From assembly GCF_040869045.1 (NCBI RefSeq), contig NC_090322.1, forward strand, positions 182,465,477 through 182,529,476: a stretch of 64,000 bases of DNA. The letters are read 5' to 3'. Source of the stretch: Eurosta solidaginis. Taxonomy: Eukaryota > Arthropoda > Insecta > Diptera > Tephritidae. The notes under the pieces are model-generated. The model was not told the DNA's origin. It searched no databases and saw only the letters and a list, made by a program, of their open reading frames with translations. The first letter of the stretch is position 1; the number at the start of each line of letters is the position of its first letter. Shown here in pieces: positions 1 to 11,300 of this stretch. The position numbers and the translations under genes were made by a program.

Positions 1-2
1 AT

Positions 3-2528
3 GTTAAAAGTAGTTTATCCTGTAAACTTTGCTGCAGTGCTAGTCCAGGTGATCTTGTCGAATATGTGTTCGTAGACGTGTTCTCTGTAAATAATGAAAG
101 GCTTCTTATTGGCTGTGCATACAGACCTAATCGTGGAGTTGACTTCTCTGGCTTTATTGAATTTCTCGAGCCTCTACTTATAAGCTATGATAATATAATC
201 ATCGCTGGGGATTTCAACTCCAACCTTCTCGTCGACTCAACTCTAAAGCTAAGTATGGAGTCTCTTGGACTTTTTCCCACCAATTTAACTTCACCTACAC
301 ACTTTACTGACTCAAATTCTTCTTTGCTGGATTTATTTTTTGTCAATGATCCCCTGAAATTGCTCCACTACGATCAATTGTCGGCATCTTGCTTTTCAAA
401 ACACGATCTAATATTTCTTAGTTACAACTTCCAAACGTCACACATACAATGTTCCTTTACATATCGTGATTTTAGAAGCATATATTACAGTTCCCTTAAT
501 GCAGCGGTGGAGTCGGTTGAGTGGAGCTTGATTCGTACACTGACATCGGTCGATGATCAGGCATCATTCCTACAGAACCATATCATTAGGCTTTTCGACA
601 ACTATGTGCCAGTGAAACTCAAAGCTGCTACACACAATAATACCCCTTGGTTTAGTGCCAATCTAAAACACTTAATTCACCAGCGTAACCTTGCTTACTC
701 ACGATGGAAAAGATACAAAACCCTGGAGGCTCACAACTGCTTCAAAACAGCTAGGATCCCTGCAAACAAAGCCATTAGGTCAGCTAAGCAGAAATTTTAT
801 AATAACAAGTTTAGTGCTGCTTTGAGTTCGAAGGAAACCTGGAAGTCGATTAAACATATTGGTATCGGAAAATCCAAATGTGATATTTCTGTCCTCCCTG
901 ATGTAGACATTAATGAGATAAATATAAATTTTGTAAATCTGCCAATCTCAACTGACAATATATGTGCTGATAATCATTGTATTCGCGCTAATGTTGATTT
1001 TGGTCCTCTTGAGTTTGCTAGTGTCGATGAGTGTGATGTCGTTCAAGCCATTCTTTCAGTAAAGTCTAATGCTATGGGGTTCGATGGAATATGTCCGAAA
1101 TTTTTAAAAATAATTCTTCCTAAAATCCTTCCTCACTTAACCTACTTGGTTAACTCTGTGCTGACGTCCTGTGTATTTCCCAAATGTTGGAAAGTTGCTA
1201 AGGTAATCCCAATCCCCAAGCAAAACAAGGAGTATAGGCCTATAGCTATTCTGCCTTTCCTTTCCAAGGTCGTCGAACGAATTTTGCACTGCCAGATAAA
1301 TACTTATGTGCAGAATAATAACCTTCTCACAGATTCCCAGTCTGGATTCAGGTCAAATCGTAGCTGTAAAACGGCGCTCCTATCGGTGATAGAGGATATT
1401 CGAGAACAAGTTGACAAAAATTTTACTGCTTTCCTGACTCTTCTCGACCATTCAAAAGCGTTTGACTCGGTCGACCACACCGTTCTCTGCAAGAAGCTGG
1501 ACAACCTATTTAATTTCTCCAACTGTGCAACAGCCCTAATCAGATCGTATTTGGCCGACCGAACTCAGGCAGTAAGTGTTGGTAGCAGAAAGTCTGACTT
1601 CGTCAGTGTTTTAAGAGGAGTCCCACAAGGCTCAATCCTTGGTCCCCTGTTATTTGTTTTGTATATAAACGATTTGCCTGGTGTTCTCAAGTATTGTAAT
1701 ATTCACATTTATGCTGACGACGTACAATTGTATATGTTCTGTCCTAGTGATCGTACCAGTTCATGTATTAATAACTTAAATTACGATTTGTGTAAAATTG
1801 GTACGTGGGCTTCTATGAACGGCTTATGTCTTAACCCTAAGAAGTCGAAATGTATAGTCATTCATAGAAGGTCACTAGATAAAAGTGGAATGGAAAATTT
1901 AATTTTAGACCCCGCTATTATAGAATACGTTGACACGGCAAAAAATCTAGGTATAGTTTTTAACAAAACCCTGACATGGAAAGATCACATCTTCCGCACA
2001 GTGGGAAAAGTGTATGGGATGCTTCGTACACTCTGGCTTACACAATATTTTACTCCGTTACATATTCGTCTACTAATAGCAAAATCGTACTTAATACCTA
2101 CGCTCCTTTATGGTTGTAAGGTTTACTCCAATTGTGACTATGTATGTAAGAGGAAACTTAATGTTGTGTATAACAACATTGCTAGATACGTCTATGGGTT
2201 GAAAAGACTTGACCACGTCTCTCAACATGCTTACAGGTTGCTAAACATTTCTTTCGATAACCTTATTAAACTTAAAACGCCCACTACGCTACATAAATTA
2301 ATATATATGAAGGAACCTGACTATCTGTATCGGAGGCTAAATTTTCTCCAGTCGTCTAGATCTGTTCTCCTTACCCACTTCAGACATCGTATGCTAATAT
2401 CTGATCGCCAGTTCTTCATTAATTCCATACGTCTTTGGAACTCGCTCCCTTCTAGACTTAGGTTTATAAGCAATGCTCTGCTCTTCAATAAAGAATTAAC
2501 AAGTTTCTATAATAACCTAGACAATTAA
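3..2528 (+). CDS. LINE ORF2 (endonuclease-reverse transcriptase), 5' end outside window
   Basis: This is the replication protein of a non-LTR retrotransposon, which nicks target DNA and reverse-transcribes its own RNA there. The frame is open from base 3, so the ORF begins left of the window. The N-terminal part is the C-terminal half of an EEP endonuclease (AGDFNSN near residue 48, a KHD triplet near 114 in the place of the usual SDH). The RT follows, with FLTLLDHSKAFDSVDH, GVPQGSILGPLLF and the catalytic YADD near residue 556. No stop or frameshift interrupts 840 codons, so the copy may be young. Style of motifs fits the CR1/Jockey group; the exact clade is not certain. Confidence 0.9.
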   Translation, partial: VKSSLSCKLCCSASPGDLVEYVFVDVFSVNNERLLIGCAYRPNRGVDFSGFIEFLEPLLISYDNIIIAGDFNSNLLVDSTLKLSMESLGLFPTNLTSPTHFTDSNSSLLDLFFVNDPLKLLHYDQLSASCFSKHDLIFLSYNFQTSHIQCSFTYRDFRSIYYSSLNAAVESVEWSLIRTLTSVDDQASFLQNHIIRLFDNYVPVKLKAATHNNTPWFSANLKHLIHQRNLAYSRWKRYKTLEAHNCFKTARIPANKAIRSAKQKFYNNKFSAALSSKETWKSIKHIGIGKSKCDISVLPDVDINEININFVNLPISTDNICADNHCIRANVDFGPLEFASVDECDVVQAILSVKSNAMGFDGICPKFLKIILPKILPHLTYLVNSVLTSCVFPKCWKVAKVIPIPKQNKEYRPIAILPFLSKVVERILHCQINTYVQNNNLLTDSQSGFRSNRSCKTALLSVIEDIREQVDKNFTAFLTLLDHSKAFDSVDHTVLCKKLDNLFNFSNCATALIRSYLADRTQAVSVGSRKSDFVSVLRGVPQGSILGPLLFVLYINDLPGVLKYCNIHIYADDVQLYMFCPSDRTSSCINNLNYDLCKIGTWASMNGLCLNPKKSKCIVIHRRSLDKSGMENLILDPAIIEYVDTAKNLGIVFNKTLTWKDHIFRTVGKVYGMLRTLWLTQYFTPLHIRLLIAKSYLIPTLLYGCKVYSNCDYVCKRKLNVVYNNIARYVYGLKRLDHVSQHAYRLLNISFDNLIKLKTPTTLHKLIYMKEPDYLYRRLNFLQSSRSVLLTHFRHRMLISDRQFFINSIRLWNSLPSRLRFISNALLFNKELTSFYNNLDN

Positions 2529-2774
2529 AATACTGATTCCTTCTAAGCAAATGTACTCTATCATTCCTTTATTTATCTATTTACTATTTAATAAATATAT
2601 TATTTGTTGTAACCTTTTCTTAGCCATAGTCATTAGCTTTAAGTTTCAAGATTAGATTGTTCCTATTTTATGCCTTTTACCGACTAGCACTGTAAAATAA
2701 TTTTTGTCAAATTGTTGTGCTGGGATGAATTGCGTAATAAATACAAATAAATACAAATAAATAAATAAATAAAT
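2529..2774 (+). mobile_element. LINE 3' UTR and tail
   Basis: The AT-rich 3' UTR follows the ORF2 stop and ends in a short tandem tail at 2738-2773, AAATAC units followed by AAAT units. Such simple-repeat tails mark the 3' end of many CR1/Jockey/I-type LINEs that lack a poly(A) tail. The tail fixes the insertion's right edge near 2774. Confidence 0.75.
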
Positions 2775-2924
2775 GAGCAAGTTACTTAAGCTGTGACTGA
2801 ATAACAGTAGATGTCCCAAAAAATTACGCAGAGTTTATTATCCGCAAAACAATCCGCAGGGAAAAATATAAAACTGAGGTAATTCAATTCATGACTCTGC
2901 TAAACGCGTCCAAAAAATATTGAG

Positions 2925-3240
2925 AGAGGTGTCGGTTTCGGAGCACTCCGGGGCCATTTTGCAGTTTTTTGGATATATCTTTTGACAGAAATAAAATTTG
3001 GAATTTCCGCTTTCGGATTCGTGGTCCTGGGCGAGTTTTAGCAATTGTACCATAAAGTGAAAAATTACCAGTTTTGGTCTCCAAACCGATTTCGGAGCAC
3101 TCTAGGGGGTAATTTTCCGGTTTTTCGTTAATATTTTTTGAACGAGCTAAAATTTTTATTTTCCGTCTTCGGATTATTGTTGTCGAGGTCAATACGCGTC
3201 TTTTGTCACCCCTCTCGATATTTTGGACGTATAGAATCAC
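2925..3240. repeat. Degenerate tandem repeat, two ~155-bp units
   Basis: Two diverged units run from about 2930 and 3086. Each has TTTCGGAGCACTC, then a stretch ending in TTTTTT-G-T-TAT, then AAAATTT..TTTCCG and TTCGGATT. An open frame on the minus strand (2884-3243) covers them but looks like no protein family. I read this as a non-coding repeat, not a gene. Confidence 0.5.
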
Positions 3241-3305
3241 CAAAACAGATTCCTGTTGGCGTGGTATTTATATTTTGTCTTTTCAGTCACAGTCACGGTT
3301 AAAAG

Positions 3306-3558
3306 CCGCTGGACATTGTGAATGATAACTAATTGTGATATCTTATCTGTCAAATGCCTGACAGGATGTTCAATATGGCTACTTTTTAGCGTTTTGACAG
3401 GGTGTTCAATATGGCGGCGCCTATCTTCAGCGGGTGATAGAAAGAGATACAGAATGAGACAGTGATAGTCAAATACAAATCAGGTGATCCAATCACTTTG
3501 GAATTTTGACGTCTATGCAGAAGATATCACACTTAGTTATCATTCACAACGCCGCTGG
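3306..3558. mobile_element. MITE with ~31-bp inverted arms
   Basis: Inverted arms at about 3313-3344 and 3521-3552 share GTGAATGATAACTAA and TGATATCTT in opposite orientations, flanking about 180 bp without coding capacity. Internally, GACAGG-TGTTCAATATGGC occurs twice (near 3360 and 3398). The outer edges and target duplication are not clear. It abuts a fragment of repeat B. Confidence 0.6.
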
Positions 3559-3569
3559 AGGTTACAATC

Positions 3570-3707
3570 GACATCTGCCTATCACATTTCACGTGTGCGA
3601 AAATTTCACGACATCTGCTTCTCAAGTCTCTCAATGATCCAGATCATTCCCGCGAGAATTGAGCGTGAGCCGGAGCTGTAAAACTCACTGAAAGACGGCA
3701 ATTGTTC
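3570..3707 (+). repeat. Repeat B, partial copy
   Basis: About 135 bp match the 3' part of the repeat found at 34430-34566 and, reversed, at 57240-57380. Shared landmarks are CACATTTCACGTGTGCGAAA, TCTCAAGTCTCTCAATGATC and AACTCACTGAAAGACGGCAA. The 5' half present in the other copies is missing here; the adjoining MITE lies at that boundary. Confidence 0.8.
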
Positions 3708-3754
3708 CTCAAAAATCACGGGAGCGACCAACATTACTTCAGCAGTTCAGTATA

Positions 3755-3963
3755 GATTCGCCCACGGCGGAACGATACAAGGTGGCAGCACGGTGACATA
3801 CCTCCAAATATAAATAAAAATTCCATGTACTTTGTTTTTGTAAATTCGATGGACAAATGTCAAAATCGTACTGCGCCGGAAGTTGATGTATCAAATCAAA
3901 TAAAAAAAGTTTATAATCAGCTGTCCCATGCTGCTACCTTGTATTGTTCCGCCATGGATTCGC
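3755..3963. mobile_element. MITE with ~43-bp terminal inverted repeats
   Basis: Left arm 3755-3798 and right arm 3921-3963 are imperfect reverse complements, both reading GGCGGAAC-ATACAAGGT-GCAGCA, separated by about 120 AT-rich bases. No ORF. It ends about 190 bp before the Spt2 start codon, so it lies in or next to that gene's promoter. Confidence 0.75.
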
Positions 3964-4151
3964 CTTGGATTGCGGAAAAAAACTGTCAGTCTTCGTAAAA
4001 AAGTTAAAGTAATTTCATTGTATTTCGTTTTTGCAAAACGTAAAAGGGACGTGATCATCTTGGAAATTTATAATTGGCATAATTTAGAGCAATTTTATCG
4101 TAGTTAAATATAGTCAAAATCTTTAAGTGAGAAATAAGAGACTTGCCAAAT

Positions 4152-4211
4152 ATGGACTTTGGAAAATTGTTGCATGTGGCAAAGAAAAATAGTGAAAACA
4201 ATAAAAATGAG
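4152..4211 (+). CDS. Spt2: Spt2 coding exon 1
   Basis: Twenty codons, ATG at 4152, ending GAG before the donor GTAAGG at 4212. An upstream ATG in frame is absent; the codon sequence starts with the family hallmark MDFGKLL. Phase 0. Confidence 0.88.
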
Positions 4212-7200
4212 GTAAGGACCAACAACCAGGCAGCCACCAACTCAGCTGTTCATGTTGGAATCAATTTTGTGGATATTCATATGTATTATATTTTAATGAA
4301 TAGGAAATACCTTTACATCTCTGATTATGTGATTGATAACTTCATAGCAAGGCTGATGGATTTTATGATAAATTTACTGGAATTTTCCGTGGCCCAGTTT
4401 GGCGAGTACACAGGGCGTTTAATGTCTATATTAGTAATTGTACTGAATCAAATAACCACGAGGGTGAAATTGGTACCTTGAAATTGAGGTTTCAAGAGAG
4501 CGCATCCTTAGATCAAATTGGAGCGTTGTTCGACCTCTTAATAACTGTCCAAGCCGCACTATAATATTTTCAATACCTCCCAGTACATTCAGTGTAGGTT
4601 TGAGCTTTTATATATGTACTAAAAGGCATTTTATGTAGATGATACTCTCCAGGGAGTTGACAAAAGAATTTACCTTGGCACTTTTGGGCAAAGCAACATC
4701 AAAAAAATAGAAACCAGTTCTTATGAAATAAAAAAAATTTCTAAGCGACGTCGGCCCTCGCTATTTGTTTGGCAAACTCATTGAGTGTGTTTCTGGAATG
4801 AAAAGGTTTTGGGGAGTATTATCGATAGTCATATTTTAAAGGGTTGTTAAGCGCAATACGAATCTTTATAGTTTCACACCTTCCGCAACCCAATTGTCAA
4901 CGTCATCTACCCGAGGGGGATCCTGTTATAAATATGAACGAATCATACCAATTTACAGCAAAGAAGGTCCCGGCGACAGCTTTTTATTACTCTTCTTAAA
5001 GTGAAGGGCTGATTTGACAATTTCTATTAGGTTGAAATCGCTTGTTTTGAAAAGGCTGTTGCAACAATTTGTGATTTACCACTCGAGTGATTAATAACAA
5101 AAATAACAAAAGTAACTCATCTTTATTTAATGAAGCTAATTTTAAACCCAATATATAAAAGCCCTGTATTCTTATTAATAGACTAGCATACTCGGCAGAC
5201 GTTGTTCTGCCCTAAATTTGGCATATCTGCATACATTTTAATAAGCTTTTTCCGTCTAACTCTGCCCTCGCTCCTCTACACTTTTTCCTAATCTTTGTAT
5301 TCCTCCTCCGTATTTTTCGCTTCATCTATCTCCATCTTCTCATTCTATCTCTTTCTAGTCACCTAGTCACCAATAGGTATGAAAACTTCCCTGTACTAAA
5401 GCACTCATCATGCTGCATTTGTTATCCATATTCTATAAACACATTCTAGGGGTACCCGGGTCCACGTTTTCGCCTATAACTCGAGACCCTAGTCACCCAG
5501 CGGTGTAAAACTTACTTTGTACTAAAGCACACATCAACAGTTTCAATTTGATACCATAATGTAAAAAGCTATCTAGGCGTCGCTTCCCAAGGCAGTCGGT
5601 TCTATGTACCGGAGCGACTCGGGATTTTTCCCGACCTAGGACTGTCATTTCAGTGTAACCCCATTTAATTTGTTGCGTCCCTCCCACAAATTGTCATCCT
5701 CCCAGCAGCTCCTTGCTGCAGGACTGCTCCGTATTCTCTTGCTCCGGGAAGGTATCGAATCCAATCCGGGTCCGTCTCCTAACCCCGGTCCTGAGAAATG
5801 GTTTTGCTGCATCTTCCGGAAAAGAATCTCTTTAGGACGGTCATACTCTGTTCAGTGTGTCTCGTGTAAGGGATGGTTGCATCGGACAGTTTGTTCTGGG
5901 CTGGATCGCAAAACCCGACGTCCACGTAACTTTTATAAATCTTTTGTGGCTCCTTGCTGTTCACGCCGGGCGTCCCGTAGTCTACGTTTAAGCGCCCCCC
6001 ACTACTTTCCAGCTGCCCCGCTGCTGCTCGCGGCCCACGGCGCCACCAACTCAAACAGCTGCTACCACTCACAACTACTATCTTCGTAGTAGAGTCGGTA
6101 GCAATGCTGAGCATCAGCCCCTGCCCCCGTTTTCTCCCCCCCCCCCCCCCCCCCCTCTTTTCCGGCAGCAATCGTGTAGGTCAGGGAAACAGACTCTTAG
6201 TCCCTACCTCCGTTTGCCAGCACAGAATATATATGTTTGCGACATCCGCCCAATGCAGCTCCTGCCTTGGGTGGTGCCACTTTCCTAGATGTTCTGGTCT
6301 CCGCGACGGCAACTCCCCGACGGGTTTCATCGCGCCATGTTGCCAGGTCGCAAACCCAAATCATCCGGGTACCCCAATGCTTGCCCAAGGACGCCCAGTC
6401 CCAGGGCCACAACAGCAATTGCGTCCTGGTCTTCCTAAACCCAGGCGTAGTCACCCGTCACTTACCCCCAGAGTGGCGACGTCTCCCCCTATGCACTTCA
6501 GAATTCTGCAGTTAAACTGTAATGGACTAACTGGGAAGATTACGGAGATAGTCGATTTCATGAAGCGGCACAACATCCGCATTGCTGCGATTCAAGAGAC
6601 TAAACTCACAGCAAGATCTGCATTGCAGACCTGCTCTGGGTATTATGTCCACAGAAAAGATCGCGAGAGCGGAAATGGAGGCGGCCTCGCGTTTATCATA
6701 CACCACTCTGTGCAATATTATATATTTGATCCTGGCATCGACCGCAGGGACAATGTCTTAGAACGTCAAGGCCTATCTGTCCGGTCAGGCGATGCAAACC
6801 TAGAAATCATCAACATCTACATCCCTCCTGCCACCTGTGCCCCAGTGGATACCGCCCTAATATCAGAGCCTTACTCACTGGCAACAATCGCATTATCTTA
6901 GGCGATTTCAATGCCCATCACGATCTATGGAATTCAAATTTGCGGCGGACAGTAGGGGTGAGATGTTGGCGGATAAAATAGAAGAAACGACGTTCTGCAC
7001 AATAAAGACGCCCCCACACGTATGGTAGGAAGCTGTCACAGTTCGCCAGATATCTCAATCGTGAGCGCAGAACTCGTAAACTGCGTCAACTGGCAGCCGA
7101 TGGTAACATTGGTATCCGACCACCTGCCTATACTTATTTCGCTCGAGCGTACCGCCGACTTCATCGTCACCGAAAAACGCACTTTCATAAACTTCAAAAA

Positions 7201-8268
7201 AGGAAAGTGGGAAGAATATAAATCTTATACAGACAACCTCTTTGCTGCCCTCCCTATCCCGACTGATGCCCGCCAAGGGGAGCGTGCCTTCCGTAAGGTC
7301 ATTGAATCCGCCTCGGCACGTTTCATTCCCGCCGGGAGAATTCCCGAAATCCGGCCCCACTTCCCGGCGGAGGCCGCAAACTTTGCGAGAGAACGTGACC
7401 TTATAAGACAGCTTGATCCAGGCGACCCCCAAATAAGGGATATAAACTGTTGTGGATTAAATAGGATACACGTGTTGGATTCTTATGATTACCTCTTTAT
7501 TCCATGAGATGTACAAGTGGAAAGGAAGTTATGGTTTTACATCTATAACTATATCTATAATACCAGAGATGAGTACAAATATAAATATATCGATGAAATA
7601 CATAGAGCTGCCATCTATTATTAATTACAGCTGTCACATCTTCCCTCTTAAATAACTTAAATTAAATTGGTCGTTTTACAATTTCGTTATGGTCATAAGT
7701 TTGATTTGTTATTCCACATAGTCATCTAGATATTCAGGTTTTCTTATTTCTCTACCCGAACGGGTGCGCATGTATTGTTCAGGATTCTCTCCGTGCGTTA
7801 CGTTTGTGTTAGGGATAAGATAGCTATTTTCAGTATTTGTATCTATGGGATCGTTAGCATCATGTTGCATCCTATCGCTATCGTGATCATAGGTGTTATC
7901 CTTTTGATCTCCATTTTGCTCATTGCTTGCGCTTTTGTTCATACCAATTGGTCCATATAGGTGTCTACGATTTCTTTCTATCTTTTTTCCATTTGCCAAT
8001 GTTACTTCATATGATCGGTGTCTGTTACAAATCTTGCTTATTCTACCTGGAACTAATGGTTTATTCAATTCTTTTCTTACGTGAACTTTATCATTTATTT
8101 TTAATGGTCTATGATCACGTGCACCCCTATCATATTGCTCTTTTTGCCTTAGATGTATTTTAATCAATTTCTCCCTTGTTTCCCTATTCTCACTTTTCTT
8201 TCAAGGCTTCTGTTATTTGGTAGGATTCCTCTAATCTTCCTGCCGAACATGATCTCATTCGGAGATTT

Positions 8269-8309
<41 letters not shown>

Positions 8310-11300
8310 TAGATAGATAGATAGATTGATATTTATTATTAATATGTTTACATATTTTTTGATTTCACAATAAATTTTAAATATCACAAATTCATTTTCA
8401 ATTCACAGACGTGTATGATATATATATATATTAAGTAATAAAAAGTAAAAAGTAATAAAAAGTATTTTAGCCTCGAATAAGATCTATACATAGCCGTTTA
8501 AAATTCATAATATTATTCTCTCGTTTGATATAATCAGGTAACGAGTTAAATATGTTAAGGCCCTTATATAATAATGTGTTTTGGGCTGCAGTAGTCCGCT
8601 GTAATCCTAGTCGAAAGTCATTCGCATTCCGCACAGCATATTGGTGTGTATCTCTAACATACTGAATGCAACTTGTTAAATACATCGGCGCCCTGTTCTG
8701 TTTAATTTTAAGAATCATTATTAGTGTATTGAGCATCAGTTTTTGCTCAATATTTAGCCATTTCAATGTTTCAAGCATGTGACTTATTGGGGTGTATTTG
8801 TGGCATTTTATTATTGATCTCATACATTTGTTTTGTAATTTCTGTATCCTTCCTATTTGTGATTGGTTACAAGATGTGTACAGAATTGTGGAACAGTATT
8901 CAAAATTTTAAGCCCTTGCCTATCGGTGTGTTCTGTATTCTAACATTGCCAGATTCGGATCCTTGCTTGGATCTTCATCCATTTTCTTAAACATTCTTTT
9001 GATTGTGCCTATATGTCTCTCTACCATTCCATTTGATTGTGAATACTTTGCACTGGAGGTTTTCCAGGCGAAGTCCCAGTCTCTGGCAAACTTCGACATT
9101 TCCAGGCTATTTAGTTGTGTTCCAGGGTCTGAATATACAGTATGTGGAATTCCATACCTTGCAAACTGGGATTTTAGCACAGCTATCACTGAGCTGCTAG
9201 ACATGTCCCTCAACTTTGCAACTTCTACATATTTACTGAAATAATCCACTGTAAGTAGAAATTCAGAACCCTGATAGTAAAAAAGGTCTACATCTAACAT
9301 TTGCCATGGTCCTTCTGGAACCTCCCTGTTTACTAGCGTTTCTTTGACGTTGGCCTTTCTGTGCCTGTTGCAAATATCACAATTATCTACCATGTCTTTG
9401 ATTTCTTTGTTCATGTGGGGCCAGAACAGGTCTCTCTTGCCCTATTTTTGCATTTTTCTTTTCCCATGCGATTGAAATGAATCAAGCCTAGCATTTCCTT
9501 TCTTAACTTTTTAGGGACTACTATCCTGCTACCTTTGAATATTAGGTCATCTATTATGGTTAACTCATGGGAGTAGTTATAGTATTGTTTTGCAACATCT
9601 TGAACTTGCCTCTTACTTGAAGGCCATCCACTTTTTATGTATTTCTTCAACGTTTTCACTTCACTGTCTGATCTCGTTTCTTTGGTGAACAGATCTTTTT
9701 TGTCTAGGGATATTGGAAAACAGTCCATAACTAGACACACCTGTGTTTCGATTTCCTTTTCTAAGTCCAGTTTTTCATGCATGCTGTAAGCCCTGGACAA
9801 CGCGTCTGCTAGAAACAATTCTCTACCGGGTTTATATTTCACTGTTATGTTGTATCTTTGTAATCTAAGCCTTATACTCTGTAACCTAGCCGGACACTCG
9901 TTTATGCTCTTCTTAAATATTGCCTCTAGCGGTTTGTGATCTGTTTCTACCATGATCTCTTTACCTTATATCTGTTGATCAAATTTTATGCAACCAAACG
10001 CTATCGCTAGGGCTTCCTTCTAAATTTGAGCATAGTTTTGCTCTGTCTGTGTTAGCGCCTTGCTAGCGTAGGCTACAGCTAAGTTAGACTGTAAGAGGAC
10101 CGCGCCTAAGCCACTTTTGGACGCATCAACACTTAAAACTGTGGGTTTGTTTACATCGTAGTATTGTAAAACAGGGGCTTTGCATAGAACGTTCTTTAGT
10201 TCTACAAAAGGTTTGGTCGCATTTTCGTCCCAATTCCATTCAATATTTTTCTTTGTTAATTCCCTCAGCACAGCAGTTTTGCACGCTAAGTTAGGTATAA
10301 ACCTTGATACATATGTTATCATACCAAGAAAAGTTTCAAGTTCATTCTTGTTTTTTGGTGGTTTCATATCCACGATTGACTTAACTCTATCTGTATCAAT
10401 TTTTATACCTTGGTCAGTGAAAATATGACCCATGTACCTAACCTCTTTGCTACCAATTCTGCATTTATCTAATTTAAATTTAACGTTTCTTTTTATTGCC
10501 CTTTCTAAAACCTTTTCCAGTCTACGATCATGTTCCTCATGGTTTTTGCCTCTGATTCTGACGTCATCAACGTAAATATCGACACCTTCAATGTCACCAA
10601 AGATTTCCTCAAAACACACCTGAAAAACTTCAGTGGCAGAGTTAATGCCAAACGGCATTCTTAGATACCTGTATCTACCAAACGGGGTGATGATTGTCAT
10701 CATATAACTACTTCGATCTGTCAACCTTACTTGATGGAATGCTTTGCTTGCATCAAGCACGCTAAAAATTTTGCTACCGGCTATACTTGAGCTCAGCTCA
10801 TCAAATGTGGGAATCTTTTTATGTTGCCTCTTTATGGATTTCTTCAGTTCAGTTGGGTCCATACATATTCTGATCTGTCCGTTTTTCTTTTTGCTAATAA
10901 CTATCAGTGGGCTCAGTCACTTTTTTTATTATACCCTCTTTTTCCATGTTCTCTAAATCTTTTCTGACCGAGTCATTTAGTGCAATTGGAATTTTTCTGC
11001 AGGTAGCAATAATAGGTTTAGCATCATTTTTTAATTGAATGTCATATTGAAAATTGTTTATGCAACCCATGCCGTCAAATGCTTTTTTATATTTCGTTAA
11101 TATTTTTTCAGTTGTGGAACTGTTATGATTCGATTCCACATTGTGAACTCTTTGCGCAATGTTAAGTGCCGTCAAACTTGGTAAACCTATTATTACTGGC
11201 TGATCATCTGTGTTTTCAGTTACTATAAATTCCAGATCTGAATTTTCCCTATGTGCAAATTTACAGCTTAGATTACATTTTCCAATAACATTTATATGTT

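Larger units (their letters stand above)
5670..7447 (+). pseudogene. LINE ORF, 5' half: 2A-like motif, PHD-like fingers, EEP endonuclease
   Basis: The first segment (5670-6089) has a hydrophobic leader, a GIESNPGP 2A-like motif and a Cys/His-rich PHD-like finger (CVSCKGWLH). The second (6104-6901) has another finger (CSSCLGWCHFPRC, then GFIAPCC), followed by the EEP domain starting FRILQLNCNGLTG with AIQETKL and NGGGLAF. The third (7022-7440) holds the end of EEP (SSPDIS, SDHLP) and the linker to RT. The frame changes between 6089 and 6104 and again near 6850-7020, where LGDFNAH is readable in another frame, so this copy is broken. A 22-base C run at about 6140-6161 lies near the first break. 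Confidence 0.85.

Noticed and set aside
2884..3243. 119-codon open frame on the minus strand
   Set aside because: It covers two degenerate repeat units and shows no domain; likely chance.
8280..8336. (GATA)n run as an independent microsatellite or CRISPR-like array
   Set aside because: It is the 3' tail of the LINE fragment 8271-8904; no spacers.
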